Below are positions 1-12,745 of a DNA stretch of 64,000 nt, one piece after another. Positions within the stretch are counted from its first letter, which is position 1, and each line of letters begins with the position of its first letter. Made by a program: the position numbers and the translations under genes. The notes under the pieces were generated by a model. The model had not been told where the DNA came from and did no database searches. It was given only the letters and a program-made list of their open reading frames with translations. The stretch comes from Lepas anatifera (lineage: Eukaryota > Arthropoda > Thecostraca > Lepadidae): the NCBI GenBank assembly GCA_034440635.1, contig JAOTON010001271.1, forward strand, positions 620,001 to 684,000. Direction: 5' to 3'.

Positions 1-3000
1 TTTGAATTGGCCACGATATATTTCCGACTTGGTTTTGATCTAGTCCCCATGGCCAAATTGTGGTCCATACTGGACTGCTAATCCAGACCATCAAGGGCTA
101 TTTCTCCAGCATTATAGCGCGGTCTGTGCTCAAGTGTTGGTGAAATAACACTGTAAGGAGTCAATGATTTCATTATTATCCTGATCGGCGGTCCCATCCG
201 GATCGTATTTTTCTCATGAACTAAGCCTTCGAGACGCGCAAGATATTAATGGAAACCTGAGAAACATATAATGATGTCGGAAATACGCTGCATTCTGGAA
301 AAAAATCCGGTACATAAAAAAACTGGCGAACATACCAATTTTTACAAAAGGTTGGCATTCAATCTCTAATTACTAAATTCCCTTCCCTCAGCACCATTTC
401 CAGGAACTAGTCAAAATGTCGTTCTCTTGCATGCTGGCAGTGTGGCTCGTACGCTCGTATACAGGCTGCCATTAGTTTTCCTGGCATGAACAGATGTCTG
501 ACAAGCGGTACGACCAAGTTGGACGTATGCAGATATAATTGCAGCCAGCGCAGGCGAAGGGCCGGACCGAACTCGCAATTACAGGGACATAAGCCGTCTC
601 TTACCGATCCTTTTGGCATCATCTGGCGATCCTTCACTCCGTGAGCATGCCTAACGAAGACAAAAAAACCAGACAGAACATTTCAGCCAACATCAATAAC
701 GAATCAAGGCACTGCTATTAGGGTACCATTCTCAATTTGTCATGGACTATTTCCGAGCACGCATCGCACGAGACTGTTTGCGCGCTCATAATACCACGAC
801 TGACACAAATAAATACACGAATGCTGCAATTTGCTATTATCAGGAAAAACATTGCTTATATTTCAACTATTTGAAGTTTCCAATGATTGCGACAAACTCA
901 TGATAAAGGGCATGACACTTGAAAGTTTTTATTTCTTCCGCTAAATTTAAAGCATATAATTCGCAACGCAAATTACAAATGCCACGTTTCTGCAAATCAG
1001 ATTGTCGGGAAACTTCACTTTTTGAGAAAAAAATATCGATAGGTACAGTAACTCTTATTATGAAACATAAGCGCCTGAATGCGTGGTTCCAGGCGGCAAG
1101 CACACAATTTTGGCTAGTCGCCCGTCGTGGCTTGCTTGGTACCGCAGCCAAGTCAGAAATATGCATTTCGGTTCTTTCGAGGTGGAAAAATGAGTAATAC
1201 AAGTACACCACCATGAGCAAAGCCCATATGCATACCAGGATCAAATGAGAATCAAGAATAGGTCAAACTTCTGCGCTGCGTAGCTGTTTCCCGAATTTAT
1301 CAACGAGACAAAATACGAATTAGCCTTCGCACTTAATCTGGTTTCGTTAAAGGGGGAGGGCATTGCCCTGATGTCCCTTCCCCTAGCAATAGACCCCTAA
1401 TTACAACGTCACAGTGGAAAGCAGCGTGTTGCTGGTCACGAGAGCTAGCAATTCACCACGAATTGTATCATTATGCCATCAGCTTACCTTCACAACAGTG
1501 GCGGATACTAAGTGGGGGGGCTATAGAACTTAAGCCGCCCCCCGAAATATCAGAGTGACTATAGTTGATGCATAGCCGAAGGCTGTTCCGAGGCAATAGT
1601 GGGAAGGTTCCAGCAGAGTAAGCCCCCCCCCAGGTTGTCCTGGATTCGCCTACGCTTCACAAGGTCAAGTAAAATACCCTATTTGTGCGTATCATGGTCA
1701 GTTCCACGGCTGTATCGGCTATTGATAGCAGACCTAATACATAATAACATATTGCCCAGCAATACAGTAATCCGAGTATCAGAGGTCATTTGCGATTCCA
1801 CTGATACATAAGGTGTCTCAAAATTAATTTCCTTTTCCTAATAAGAGGTCTTATCCACATCCAAAGTGCGTCAAAAACAATTTGCGGCAAGCCATCGCCT
1901 GATGTCATCCGAGTGTATTTGTTGATCCCGTAACTCGATTGGGTGATCTGTCCACAGCACTTACTATAGGACGTCATAGGCTGGTTTACGAGGGGAAAAT
2001 CTTTCTAGCAAAAGCAATATCAGTTGTGGCAGGGAAGCAATGTTCGTCAACAGGGTGACCCATGCTGGGCATGGTTAGCGCGGGATGACCCATATCAGAA
2101 CTGTATTAAAGCTTAATGCATCCAGAGGGGCGATAACCAAAGATTTAATTAGTCGCAATTGCAAATGTATATCATTTGAAGTCTACACAGGCCGTTTGAG
2201 ATTGCGTGTTTGTTGTTTGGGTTTTTAGGGCGCTTCAACATGGTCCTTTTACGCCCAAAACACCGACCCGATTTGGATGGCTAAAACCTTCATCGGTAAA
2301 GCTTGAGACGATTAAACACCATTCAACGCCACAAAAGGCACTGAGCTGATAGAAAATTTTCGCCTAGGATTCGAAGTTACGATCACCACTTGGAACAAGA
2401 GCCTGCACCTGAAGCCGCACCAGCTTCGACGGTAGCTGGAGCTTACAGAAGTTGAAAGACCGAAACGAGCGTTGCCGGCAAAGGGCAAAGGGCTACGGAC
2501 AATTCAGAGCTGGCAGCGGGTCTTCACCGGTGGTAAGTCCCCATGAGCTCTCTATCATACGCCGAACAGTCAAAACAACGTCGTCTGTGCGCACTGCAGT
2601 GCCGAGGGTGGGTCCACTGAGAGCATAGCATAGCCGGGAAGGATACTGGTCTGGTCCATAAGCCTTCAAGGAACCTTAGAGCTGCAACTCGCCACTTTAG
2701 GTCAGATGGTGACAGCCGAGCACAGCTAGTAGGAAGGGCTGAACAAGCTGGCAACGAAAGTTATGCAACGGGATTAACAAAAGCAAAATAGGCTGGAAAT
2801 GCCGGTACAACTTCGGCAGATGACACCGGAGACAATTTACCATCAAGAAGGCGCTGCTGCTCACAACGCCGTCAGGACCCAGGGGTGGTGGATGGCCAGC
2901 TTCCTTGCTATGTTTGATAACTGAGTGAAGCGAATCAATAGCCCTAACTTATCCCTAAAAGGAAAATCGCTACGCACTCGTGTGGGGCGAGATTGATAAG

Positions 3001-3494
3001 ATCACGTTTCCTACCAACGAGAAGACGCTGTTCGTCAGCCTGCAGAAGGCACAGTGCAATATCAAAATCGCGACGCTGTATATAACTCTTGTATAAGGCG
3101 TCTAACCAAATGCGCAAATGCTAGGATTAGACTGATAATATTTTGGAAAAATACAGTTCTGCCTTTGTTTCTTCTCCGGCTATACATATTCATTGCAGAG
3201 GAAATCTAACTAAGACACCCTGTCATACAGCTATGAGACCCATCCTCATAACGCGTGTGGAGGGGTCAAAAGCCACAGGCAACCGATAGTGAAAATTGCT
3301 CGAATTTTCAAATTTTCACTCTTTTAGTTATTTTGTATGCAGAATTGGAATCATACACAAAACATTGAAAACAGTATTAGCCCTGATATTCTAGATAGCA
3401 ATAATATATGGTAAAATGAGCGGAGCCCCTAGAGGTTGCCACCAAAAATCAAGCCATGAAGGCAAAATGGGCTGATAAAAGCCACAAGGGTCAC
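1..3494. other. Unassigned single-copy-looking DNA
   Basis: I see no convincing exon, tRNA or repeat structure here. The open frames are short (under 130 codons), overlap on both strands and lack matching splice signals or protein motifs. A short run of Gs near 1513-1520 and of Cs near 1621-1630 are the only low-complexity marks. A mildly GC-richer stretch at 2390-2900 has no coding frame I would defend. Confidence 0.5.
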
Positions 3495-3498
3495 TCAA

Positions 3499-4311
3499 CA
3501 CACGCATTGACGGAGGTCTGAGCCATCTTCGCTTTGACGGGGTACCCCTCCTCCTTAAGATCTCGAGAACCACGGTAGGTAGCGAAAACGGTAAACGGCG
3601 TTGGGTAGCCCATCCACTTTTCCATCTAAAATATTTGAATCATTTTTTGTAAGGTCACAAGAGGTCAAGACATGCCGTCATAGGGATAACATGTAAATGA
3701 AGATTTTCGGCCATTACATATGAATAAGTAGAGATAGAGCAAAACGACTTGAACTATATGAATCCTCGCAGAAGGCCGAATCGAATGATATATAATTTGA
3801 CCTTGCTAGGTCATATCAGGGATTTACCTTGACCTGAGGTCAGGTCAAGGTCAAATTAGATAAAATGTATATCATTAGAACCGCAAAGACAAGACGAATC
3901 TAATCCAGCTAAAATAAACGCTGTATCACCATCAGCTACTAAGTTATTCAGCTAAAACCATTTTCCCATGTATTTCCAACGGAGAGGTCAAGGCTCGTAC
4001 TTGACCTTAGGTCATCGATATAAAAAATACCGGAACATATTCTAGATAATTCGGTGGGCTCATTATGTGATATTAGTTTCAATCGGATAAGTTCATACTG
4101 TTCTGACTTATGCTATCTTAAACTTTGAGGTCAGGTCACTTAACCTGTACTGGTGACCTGACCTGAGATGACCTAACCTTAACATTTTCACAAAAGTTGT
4201 AAAATGATGAGAGAAAATGCATGCCAAGTACGGCGGCGCTACGCGTAGCCGTTTTTTTGTTATCTCCAAAAAACCAGAGGGGCGGGTACCCGCCCCCCGT
4301 CAATGCGCGTG
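3499..4311 (+). mobile_element. TTAA-flanked non-autonomous element, family A, copy 1 (complete)
   Basis: The left end reads CACACGCATTGACGG and the right end is the inverted CGTCAATGCGCGTG. The flanks are TCAA (3495-3498, a decayed TTAA) and TTAA (4312-4315). The interior has no ORF but repeats AGGTCA half-sites many times, including runs such as GACCTGAGGTCAGGTCA near 3833. Subterminal GC boxes read GGCGGGTACCCGCC. TTAA duplication is known for piggyBac and Kolobok transposons; assignment to either is inference. The right TTAA is also the left flank of the next element. Confidence 0.85.
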
Positions 4312-4315
4312 TTAA

Positions 4316-5342
4316 CCCGCGCCCCACCGGGGGTCCGGCGCCACCTTCGCCCCACCGGGGGCCATCGATGGCCCCCCTCTAACTCCGAAAATATTTGCGT
4401 TAGCGCAAATCTGCAAAGTGCAATAGAAAGCTCGCGTGAATTCAGTAAGAAATTACTTCGCATGTTTTAGTGCTCAGGTCAATGGTTTGACCTCCAGAGG
4501 TCAAATTAGGTCAAGATCGGCTATTTTCACTCAAATATGCAATGATTAAGCAAACTGGGCATAACTCTTATGTCATTAGAGCTATTGAGGCCTGGTAAAG
4601 TACATTTGATAGCAAATTGCCAGTACTTTTTCCGCTATGTGGAATGTAAAGACCTCCCGCCAGTGGTTTGACCGCCAGAGGTCACCTCGTGACCTAATAT
4701 GACCTGAGGTCACGAAAGGTCAAAAAGTGACCTTGCCGTATATCAAATGAAAGCCAGTGACAAGACAAACACGATGGTGTTTGTTTCACCGCTCTAGCTC
4801 AATTAGGTCAAAAGTTATTGTCAAAATACTGTTTGTGACCTCTGGTGACCTTGGATGACCTTGGAAAAGTCAAAGGGCAAATATGACCCCTGGGATCCGT
4901 GAAAGGGTGTCCAAAAACGTTGTTCTGAGCAGTCTGAGTATTTGCAATCATTTTTGTGGCTTTTATATCATGAAATAGCTTTTCCCCATGCTTTTCCAAT
5001 GGGAGAGGTCGCCTCGTGACCTGACCTCAGGGCACGAAATCGAAAAATCCCGGATATACACCTTGTAGACCCTGGAGGGGTCATGAAGTGTAGGAAGTTT
5101 CAAATCGATCGACTTTGAAATGTAGCTCTTACAGAGCTCTAAAGGTGAAGTGAGGTGACCTTGGTTGACCTCGTCTGGTGACCTGACCTTGGGTGACCCG
5201 GGCTAAAAAATTTCAAGGATGATGGGAAAATGATGCAGTAAGAGGTAGAGCCCTCAACTGCGGTGCTGCGCCTCGTTGTTTTTCTGCTATCCCGGAAAAA
5301 CCTTAGGGAGGGGCCATCGATGGCCCCCCGGTGGGGCGAGGG
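4316..5342 (+). mobile_element. TTAA-flanked non-autonomous element, family B, copy 1 (complete)
   Basis: It begins CCCGCGCCCCACCGGGGG and ends with the inverted CCCCCCGGTGGGGCGAGGG. It is flanked by TTAA at 4312-4315 and 5343-5346. Ends starting CCC next to TTAA are typical of piggyBac, so a piggyBac-like MITE is the best guess. The interior has no ORF and is rich in AGGTCA/TGACCT. A second copy at 43857-44874 confirms both boundaries. It abuts family A copy 1 with one shared TTAA. Confidence 0.88.
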
Positions 5343-5407
5343 TTAAGGTTAGCCAGGTTCGACTGAGGTCATAGAGTGTCTTAAACTAAGCTACATCCAA
5401 GGGAACG

Positions 5408-5592
5408 CAGCAGGGGTGATTGGCTCAGTGGATAGCATATACGTTTCTTGAGCCACATATCCCGGGTTCAAGTCCCAGCAGAGCCTCTGAATAAGTCGAT
5501 CCGATCTCCCAAATCCCTCCGGATGAGAATTGGCGATGCCGTACAACCGCAGCAGTCGGTGAGTCGACAAACTCAAACAATCATTAGAGATC
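5408..5592 (+). repeat. tRNA-derived SINE, family 3, copy 1
   Basis: The head has a pol III A box (TGGCTCAGTGGATAGC) and B box (GGGTTCAAGTCC) at tRNA spacing. The body ends in a GTTGGCGACGCC-like block and a segment reading GTCGGTGAGTCGACAAACTC. Two other copies (51150 and 63810) share head, body and tail. No clear target duplication is visible for this one. Confidence 0.8.
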
Positions 5593-5599
5593 ACAGTAC

Positions 5600-7872
5600 A
5601 AAGCCCTAAAGCGGAAATCTGTCTCAGATGCTTCCTGCAATGACATCAGAACTCGCTGACCTGACGTGACCCACGATCAGCCTAGTTTTCTTAAAAATAC
5701 TCAATGAATGCCCATAAGCTATATGAAGCGGCGCGGGCCACAACACAACCATTTGCAGGTCACAGCCAAACACATCCTCAGAGGGCGCAAACACCCATCC
5801 GTAAGGGCAGAGGAACAGTCTCTTGATGAAAGCGTTATGCTTGTATTATCAATGAAATCCACTTCCATCCTGGCTAGCGATGTGTATACGGCACGTGGGT
5901 CCGCTATGCCTCGCGTTAGCCGACGGCGGAGTGTTGAGCGTCACTGCTCGCTCTGAGAGTGAAACTCCGTGTCTATTATCCACGCTGGCCGGCGACACCC
6001 AAGTACCATTCTGACGTGAAGAGGCCCTTGAAAAGACAGGCTGCATGCACGATGCCAATCTCGTATCTAAAACTGGAGGCCAATTCATGCGCATTACACA
6101 GAACACTTCGTGGTAACCAGTGCATTTCAGACATGCCTCACCCAAGATAATACTTTACTGCCCCTTGTGTTTTAGAGACAGAGAAACTAACCCTGGCCAA
6201 AAGGAATGTTACGACTTTACACATCAATTTAAACGGCCATCCTGTGAAGTATGTCGGAAAGCTTTGATTAAGCGTTTCCAGGACAGGAATCGACAGTGGC
6301 TGTACCTCCCTCCGTTGCGTCACTGCCGTGTCCCTTGACAGGCAATCGGGACGAAGGGGCGGAAAACCCTGCACCGAAAACAATTATTTCGTTGCAAACG
6401 ATGAGCTTCGTGACAAGTCAAATACGAAGCGAGGGTTTCGTGGCATTCTCGACAAAACTCCCGTCGCAGTTGAAGTCCCCTTATAAAGGACCATGCTTGC
6501 TCATAATACCTTCCCGCACGAGCTCTACAGTCTCGAAGCATAAAAACAATGTTTGAAGATACGGCTAGGGGAGGATAATATTTAATGGAACCATTGCCAA
6601 GTAGCGAAAAATATTAATATTATTATGTAGAATCTCCATCAACTAGAGCGTCAAGAGCTGCAAACAATGTGAAAATGTCCAACGTGCGTTCTAGCATCAG
6701 AAATACCTACCGGGACGCAAAATACAAAGTACAACGACGCCGGTGCGACAAGACAAGCATCCTTGTTTGAAAGCGCCTTTGCCACACATTTACCGCACTT
6801 TTAGGGGCGTTCAGGGCACCATCAGCACCAGGCGTCTACAAAAGGGTGTCCCCAAGGACCCAAGGCGGGAAGCGGAGGGGGCAATAGCCATTTCGTGACC
6901 TCTGAATTCGTCCCCGCATGGATCTGAAAATAGCATCCCACAACAGCTAGGTGGTCAGAACAATCTTATGTACCGGCATCAGAAATGACGATCCGACACA
7001 TTGCCCTTGGTAGCCACCAGTAGTACACGCTAGAACTTGTATATTGTCCGGAAATCTTGCTGGACCAGTAGGCTTGACGTTAAACCCAATATCTGAGCTA
7101 AATTGCGATTGGTAGCAGTCAATATTTAAAGTTCAAATGCTTTCAACATTTGACACTCGAACAAATAAAAAGGATATTGTTCTCCACGGCACAGCGGAAG
7201 CCAAAATGCCGGGAAGTTGTAATTATTTTCGCGCAATGCGGCGCCATTTCTGTATACTACATGAGTTCTAGGCGGACCCGAAATTAATTCCAACCCGCAG
7301 CAGCCTCCTCCTATGACAGGCCCTTTCAAAAGCAGAGACAGCACTCAGGCCAAGGCTCACAATAGGAACAAACTGGTTGCTAACGACCAGAGTCAGATCC
7401 ACCTGAAGTTGGCAGCATCCAACAGACTTTGAAGATGCCCGAGACGGAGCGCAGACTAGCGACAATTTCTATTAAAACTCGAGAGCAAATGGAATCAGTG
7501 CTGCGACGCAATTGACGCACTGCGGTGAAACGACGCAAAAGGATTGGGCAAACGCTGGCTTCTGACATCCTTTTCATTTATTCAAACTCATCACCAACAC
7601 GTTTAAAGCCCACTTAAAGGTAAAGTCACAGGTTAAAAATACACGCGAACCCCGAGTTGCCTGACAAGCTCTTCACCTTTTTGAAGAATGCTAGGCTAGA
7701 GCAGTTTATCTAAAAGTATAATTAAAACGTCTATGATGGCAGGTATACACTATACCTCCAAACTAATAGCAGCCCCGCCACTTATAACCATTTATGCCAG
7801 AAAGACCCCCCTACAAAATTGTACTAATTGCTGCTCAAAACTTGGTTAAAATAGGTTATGATGGGTTAGCAG
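5600..7872. other. Unassigned DNA
   Basis: No exon or repeat boundary could be supported. Several 60-100 codon frames overlap on opposite strands at 5700-6550 and 7120-7580 without family motifs, initiation context or splice sites; I treat them as chance frames. Confidence 0.45.
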
Positions 7873-8235
7873 CCGCCCCGGTAGCTCAGTTGGTAGAGTG
7901 CTGGGCTCCGGCCCGCTGCTCAGAAGCATGCAGTGGCAGTGCATGTATTTACAGGCTTGGGATCGGTTCCCCTGAGACGCTCCGGCGCTCAATAGTTTAC
8001 CCGACGTACGTCAACTGGCAAATGACTGGTGAGAGGGTGACCTGAGCGGGGCGGCGGTCCCTTTGCTTTATGGGACATTAAACTTTGGCTTCTAAATTAG
8101 CCCATCATTGTGGGAGTTGCTCGTTCGGATGGTGGGTCGGGGTCTCCGTGACAGGACCCTTGATGACTTAAGTGAAAATCCGACTCCAACAGCCGTACTG
8201 GGAATAACTTGGACAAAATGTATTTAAAAAAAGGA
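7873..8235 (+). repeat. tRNA-derived SINE, family 1, copy 1
   Basis: It starts GCCGCCCCGGTAGCTCAG with a tRNA-like A box (TAGCTCAGTTGGTAGAG), followed by a degenerate B-box region and a ~250 bp tRNA-unrelated body holding the block GGGACATTAAACTTTGGCTTC. It ends in an A-rich tail. A second copy at 36255 matches along the whole length. The flanks ATGATGGGTTAG and ATGATAGGCTTAG may be a worn target duplication. Non-coding; mobilised by a partner LINE in known SINEs. Confidence 0.88.
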
Positions 8236-8239
8236 CATG

Positions 8240-8310
8240 ATAGGCTTAGAAGTGCCATAGACACTGGCCTGATCTGGCTTAGAAGTGGATAGGCTTAGAA
8301 ATGCCATAGC
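8240..8310 (+). repeat. Short imperfect direct repeats
   Basis: The phrase AGGCTTAGAAGTGCCATAG and close variants occur three times between the SINE tail and a truncated family C element. Confidence 0.6.
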
Positions 8311-8660
8311 CCAATTCATGTTTTTCCCCTTGCATTTCTGATAGGGAGGTCATGATCCGTACCTGACCTTAGGCCATCGATATTAAAAACCCCGGAAGTT
8401 CTGTAGCAGTACTCGGTTGGCGTATTATTGGTATAAGTTTGAATTACTTATGCAACCTTAAACATTTTTGGAGGTAAGGTCACTTGACTTCCACTGGTGA
8501 CCTGAACTGGGATGAACCAACCTTAAAATGTTGTAGAAAGTTTCGAAATTGATCAAGGATAAGGTGGGCCAGGTACGGTGGAGCTTCACACCGCCGTTGT
8601 TTCGTGACGCCGGAAAAACCCGAGGGGGTGTTCAAACACCCCCCCCTACCGGAGCGAGGG
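8311..8660 (-). mobile_element. Family C element, copy 4 (one end only)
   Basis: The segment matches the terminal ~350 bp of family C and ends CCGGAGCGAGGG next to CTAA, a decayed TTAA. The other end is missing beside the SINE 1 copy. The subterminal block GGGGGTGTTCAAACACCCCC is a family C hallmark. No ORF. Confidence 0.75.
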
Positions 8661-8664
8661 CTAA

Positions 8665-9234
8665 CCGTAGTGATATATTTCACTGCGGCTCTTAGCTAAC
8701 CAAACCCACAACACTCACTAGCAATATATCTGTTTTCTATACTTATATTTTCCTCTTTGCGGCGGCTGCCCAGCCGGAGAGAGGAACTGTAACCTCACCT
8801 TCTGGTTGCAGGGTAAAGAACCTGCGTCACCCTGGCCCGGTGCTCAGCGGCAGTTTCTAAATGACCGAACATGCTTGCTTAAATTGAGGAACTTGAGTAA
8901 TGAAAGCAAAACTGATACTCGGTAGCTTGCAACAAAATTATACATTCAAAACAATAAACTTCAAGGTCGTCAGCTTTAGCGTTGACAGGCAGTCTTCTTC
9001 ACGCACCCCAGGAGTTCAATATTATAAATTAATACCCTTGGCTCGGCCTCATTTACTAGGAAGTTTAAAACATAGTGTGTCTATTACTTGAAATAGCCTC
9101 CCCATTGCTTCAAGAGATTAACGTTACTCCCTCACCTAAAAATTATAAATTCTCTCATACACTTCTTAAGATGCGGGCGAAGATGCTATGCATAGAACGC
9201 CTAATAAAGTCTTAATCGTCATGTAATCGGGTTG
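8665..9234. other. Unassigned AT-rich DNA
   Basis: No gene or repeat recognised. A short repeated phrase, GCTAACC, brackets 8660-8700. Confidence 0.5.
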
Positions 9235-9500
9235 TATGTCCAGGTCACCCCAAATGAGTCAAGGTCAAAGGTCACAGGTCAAGGTTATTGACCCCAATAT
9301 TCCGGCCAGATGACATTACTCAGCATGATGTATGTTATGCTATGACTTCATACCTAAGGATACTCAATGTCACGGGCAAAATCACAGGTCAAGGTGAATT
9401 TTTTTTTCAAGGTCAAAGCGTCATTTCCCACGCAAAGGCCTCTAAAGTGTCAGTTATATCGTAAATTATTGTGAATGTGTCATATTGTTACGTCATATAT
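9235..9500 (-). mobile_element. Family D element, copy 3 (internal fragment)
   Basis: The stretch reads as the reverse complement of the interior of family D, sharing the blocks TTGACCCCAATATTC and ATGTATGTTATGCTA with variants in D copies 1 and 2. It contains several AGGTCAAGGTCA phrases. Both termini are missing. Confidence 0.6.
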
Positions 9501-9764
9501 GGCAAAGTGTTAACTAATTTTCCATGATGGCACCCGGCGCAGTTTAGCATCAAGCCCCGCCCTGTCGGCGTTTTAGGTGCAGCTGGGAGCAGGTCCGTAT
9601 CAGCACCTCGATAAGGAAAGTCGCAGACGATTATGGGATCCAATTTATGAGATTCTGGCGACACTGTCATGCTGACGGTCAACATGGCTACAAGACGTTT
9701 GACTATAAACGAACTTCGCAAGTTTTTCAGATGAGATGGAGCCTCAACCGGCAGAATACCTTCA

Positions 9765-9776
<12 letters not shown>

Positions 9777-9854
<78 letters not shown>
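9777..9854. repeat. (AT)39 microsatellite
   Basis: A perfect 78 bp AT dinucleotide run. It creates spurious frames of alternating I and Y on both strands. Confidence 0.99.
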
Positions 9855-9856
<2 letters not shown>

Positions 9857-9908
9857 TAGCGATATTTTAGAACATACAGCTCGACCCGAGAAAACATCAT
9901 ATGCCCCC

Positions 9909-10706
9909 AGACCGGTAAAAAAAAAACGTTGCTCCTCATGGCTGTTTTGTTCCTTGCCTAGTCAGTAATAAACCCATAAAAGTCAGGTCAATAGATCTAT
10001 GGCAAGTGCCCGCGCCTTGATCTTCCTATTTTCCATTAGTGGCCTCATTGCCTTGCAAGGGAAGGTCAGGTTATTTTTACTATTTGTCCTAGCAAGGTCA
10101 TATTATATACCACTCGATTTGCAATGATGAGAGGAATCTAATCAGCTCAAAATATTTTTCCTAAGTTTTCTCTGAGAGAATCTATGGGGGAAAACTAAAC
10201 TGCTCAACTATTAGCCTATGGGAAAGTTTTTGACCTCTGGTGACTCAATATTGGCCTGATCTAAAAACGCTGGTTATAAATCCTCTTAATCCTAACAGGA
10301 CAAAGAGGATGTAGGAACATTTTTAGGTCAGGTCAATATTGAGATAATATTCTTTTCCAAAGTCAAATACTTTTCCATAGACTAATAGTGGAGCAGTTTA
10401 GTTTTCCCCTATATATTCTCTCAGAGACGACTTAGGGAAAATATTTTGGACGGATTAATTACTCTCATCATTGCAAATCGAGTGATATATAATATGACTT
10501 TGCTAGGTCAAATAGTGAAAATAGCCTGACCTTCCCTTGCAAAGCAATAGGGCCACTAATGGAAAATGGGAAGATCAAGGCGCAGGCACTTGCCATAGAT
10601 CTATTGACCTGACTTTTTATGGATTTATTGCTGACTGGGCAAGGAACAAAAACAGCCATGAGGAGCAACGTTTTTTCATTTTTTATATTTTTTTAGGACC
10701 GGTCTA
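9909..10706. mobile_element. Near-perfect foldback (palindromic) element with 8 bp target duplication
   Basis: The two halves are inverted copies of each other over almost the whole ~800 bp, with the centre near 10300 (CCTCTTAATCC facing AGGACAAAGAGG). The ends are AGACCGGT and ACCGGTCT. The 8-mer ATGCCCCC lies at 9901-9908 and again at 10707-10714, one base beyond the right end. Known 8 bp duplicators include hAT and P elements; the assignment is inference. Arms carry AGGTCA half-sites. Transcription would give a long hairpin RNA. Confidence 0.88.
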
Positions 10707-10715
10707 ATGCCCCCT

Positions 10716-12002
10716 CCTCACCTACCTACATTTTCAAAAATGGTCTAAGAAATATGCGTCCCACAAACATATGATGGGGACGATGAAAGACTACGAACTG
10801 TTAGCATGCATCTTACGGAGGAGGCGCGACAGTGATTATGGCCGCGTAAATAGATTACTTATTTTTTAGAGGAAAAAGTAAAAAGGCACAATATATCAGA
10901 ATAAGTTTTGAGTTAAGTGTGTTATTTTTAAGCCGTCTACTCAAAATTTGGCGGGATTTTCCGCTGGGAATGAGGTATATCAAGTGCACGAGCGCCTGAA
11001 GATGATATAATTGATTCGAGACCCGCTCATATAACAAGCCAGAAGGGGAGATGAAATTTTTCTGGGGGCGGCAGTCGCTTTGGATGCTTTGAAAAACAAA
11101 AATAGTAAGCAGTTAAAGTCATTCCTTCCAGGTGGCTGTTTCATTATACAACAGAGATTCTGTAACAGGCATCAAGCAATGTTGCAAAAAATCAGTAAAG
11201 TCTGCGTGAAAATTATGTACCCCTCCTGCCGTCACTGAGACCGCCGCTGCGACCTGAGGGTCAGGCGTGACCTGCCTCAGCCGGCGCCTAGCCTCCGGGA
11301 AAAAGGCCGGCTGAGGCCAAGAGGTAGTCAATGCCTGATCGGGAAAAGTGAATACAAATAGAGCCCTAGAACTCCAGCTATTGTGGGAGCAGGCCAATCT
11401 CTATACCGGGAGAACAGGGTATTGGGCTGCCAAAAAACGGCATATTTTGGAAGTGTGGCTTTACACGGTTTCTTCCAGCTCTGGGTATAACAATCGGACC
11501 GAAAAAACAGGGATCGCAGATCACAATCCAGACATGCCCCTGGGCAGCTACCCCCTAAACAAAACTGTCCAATATCCCCAAAATAACATCAACTTAATCA
11601 ATGACAAACAACAATAATAAAAACGTCAAAGCGTCCACTAAACTCAACTCATCAGAAATAAAAAAACAAAAACGAGTAACACATAAAATGGGGCAATGAC
11701 TATAACTAACAATAAATACTATAATGCCTGCGAGTGCAATAACGCTTAGACATTATACAGAATCCCTATGAGTTCATGGACCACCTAGGCGTTCTGCAGA
11801 GTGCCAAATTCGTGGGCAAGCATGGGAGATTCCTAGTTCTCATTTCGGCTGTAGGAGATAGACCAGATTACATGTTATTTCAGTCTCGAAGGAATCGCGA
11901 GCTTGGCTTACTTTACAATCTCTCGCACACAAGTTCCTGGAGAGTTTAACCCGCAGCGTTTTCAATTGGTTCGAACAGCTGGAAAGCCCTCAGTGGCAAG
12001 TA
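10716..12002. other. Unassigned DNA
   Basis: Overlapping short frames occur on both strands at 11119-11617 but none has splice or protein evidence. No repeats seen. Confidence 0.45.
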
Positions 12003-12745
12003 TTGAGCACCTCGGGGAAACGGTCCTTTGCTCTATTGAGCACAGAAGGCGACCAGTGGAGGTCTCTCAGTGCTGTCCATTCTTTCCAAGCTCTGGGGAG
12101 AACACCTCTGACAAGCGGCTCCGAATTTAGCCGCTGCCGCACTCGGGCGCTGTCCAGCGCCTTTAGACCTTTCCTCAGTGCCTGTCACCCAAAAGAATGG
12201 GCAGCAGAGCGTTGCCGGTCGACCGCAGAGCCAGGCGGCTGGACGTGTCGCCAGGCCGGCAATGATGCAGCTTACATGAGCCTCCAGCAGCGAGATCGCG
12301 CCAGCTCGGCGGGCAACAACATGTCACACAAAACTTGGACGGTATCGGCCTCGATGGCGCAGTGCGCCCAGTGAGACGCGCATCGGCTGCCGGCGAAACG
12401 GTAGCCGGGACGACAGCAATTTGGACCAGCCGCACATCGGCGGACGGGGTAACGGCGGGACGAGCCGTTATACGGAAAACTACGGGATTCAGCAGCGTCC
12501 GTGCGTCCACGAATCGACTCACATCTTTCAAACACGACTGCACGCGACATCCTACATGCCGCAAACTATTGCTGTTCTGAGGATGATTGGGTTAGATTAA
12601 TGCAGCCTGAAGTTGTTACTTCTCAAAGAACCAAAACTAACAGCGGGGTTATAAAGACGACATACCGATTGGAGAGCAGAATAAGAGCGTTACTTTCAAT
12701 TTCAATGAGCTCCTCAAAGCAAATTGAGACTAGGAGGATTTGATC
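12003..12745. other. GC-rich island with open frames on both strands
   Basis: This CpG-rich block stays open in several frames, for example 12003-12374 (+), 12501-12743 (+), 12175-12564 (-) and 12272-12550 (-). Another plus frame running to a stop near 12600 contains the peptide NLDQPHIGGRGNGGTSRYTE. On the minus strand a possible donor GTAAGC follows GAGGCTCAT near 12275. GC bias alone can keep frames open, so strand and frame are undecided. It may be an exon or a promoter CpG island. Confidence 0.3.

Noticed and set aside
5408..5480. Functional tRNA gene
   Set aside because: The head has A and B boxes but continues into a SINE body shared by three copies, and the tRNA fold is incomplete.
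7873..7975. Functional tRNA gene
   Set aside because: The A box is good, but the B-box half is disrupted and the sequence recurs as a SINE at 36255.
9727..9939. Two 70-codon frames of alternating I and Y
   Set aside because: They are translations of the (AT)39 microsatellite.
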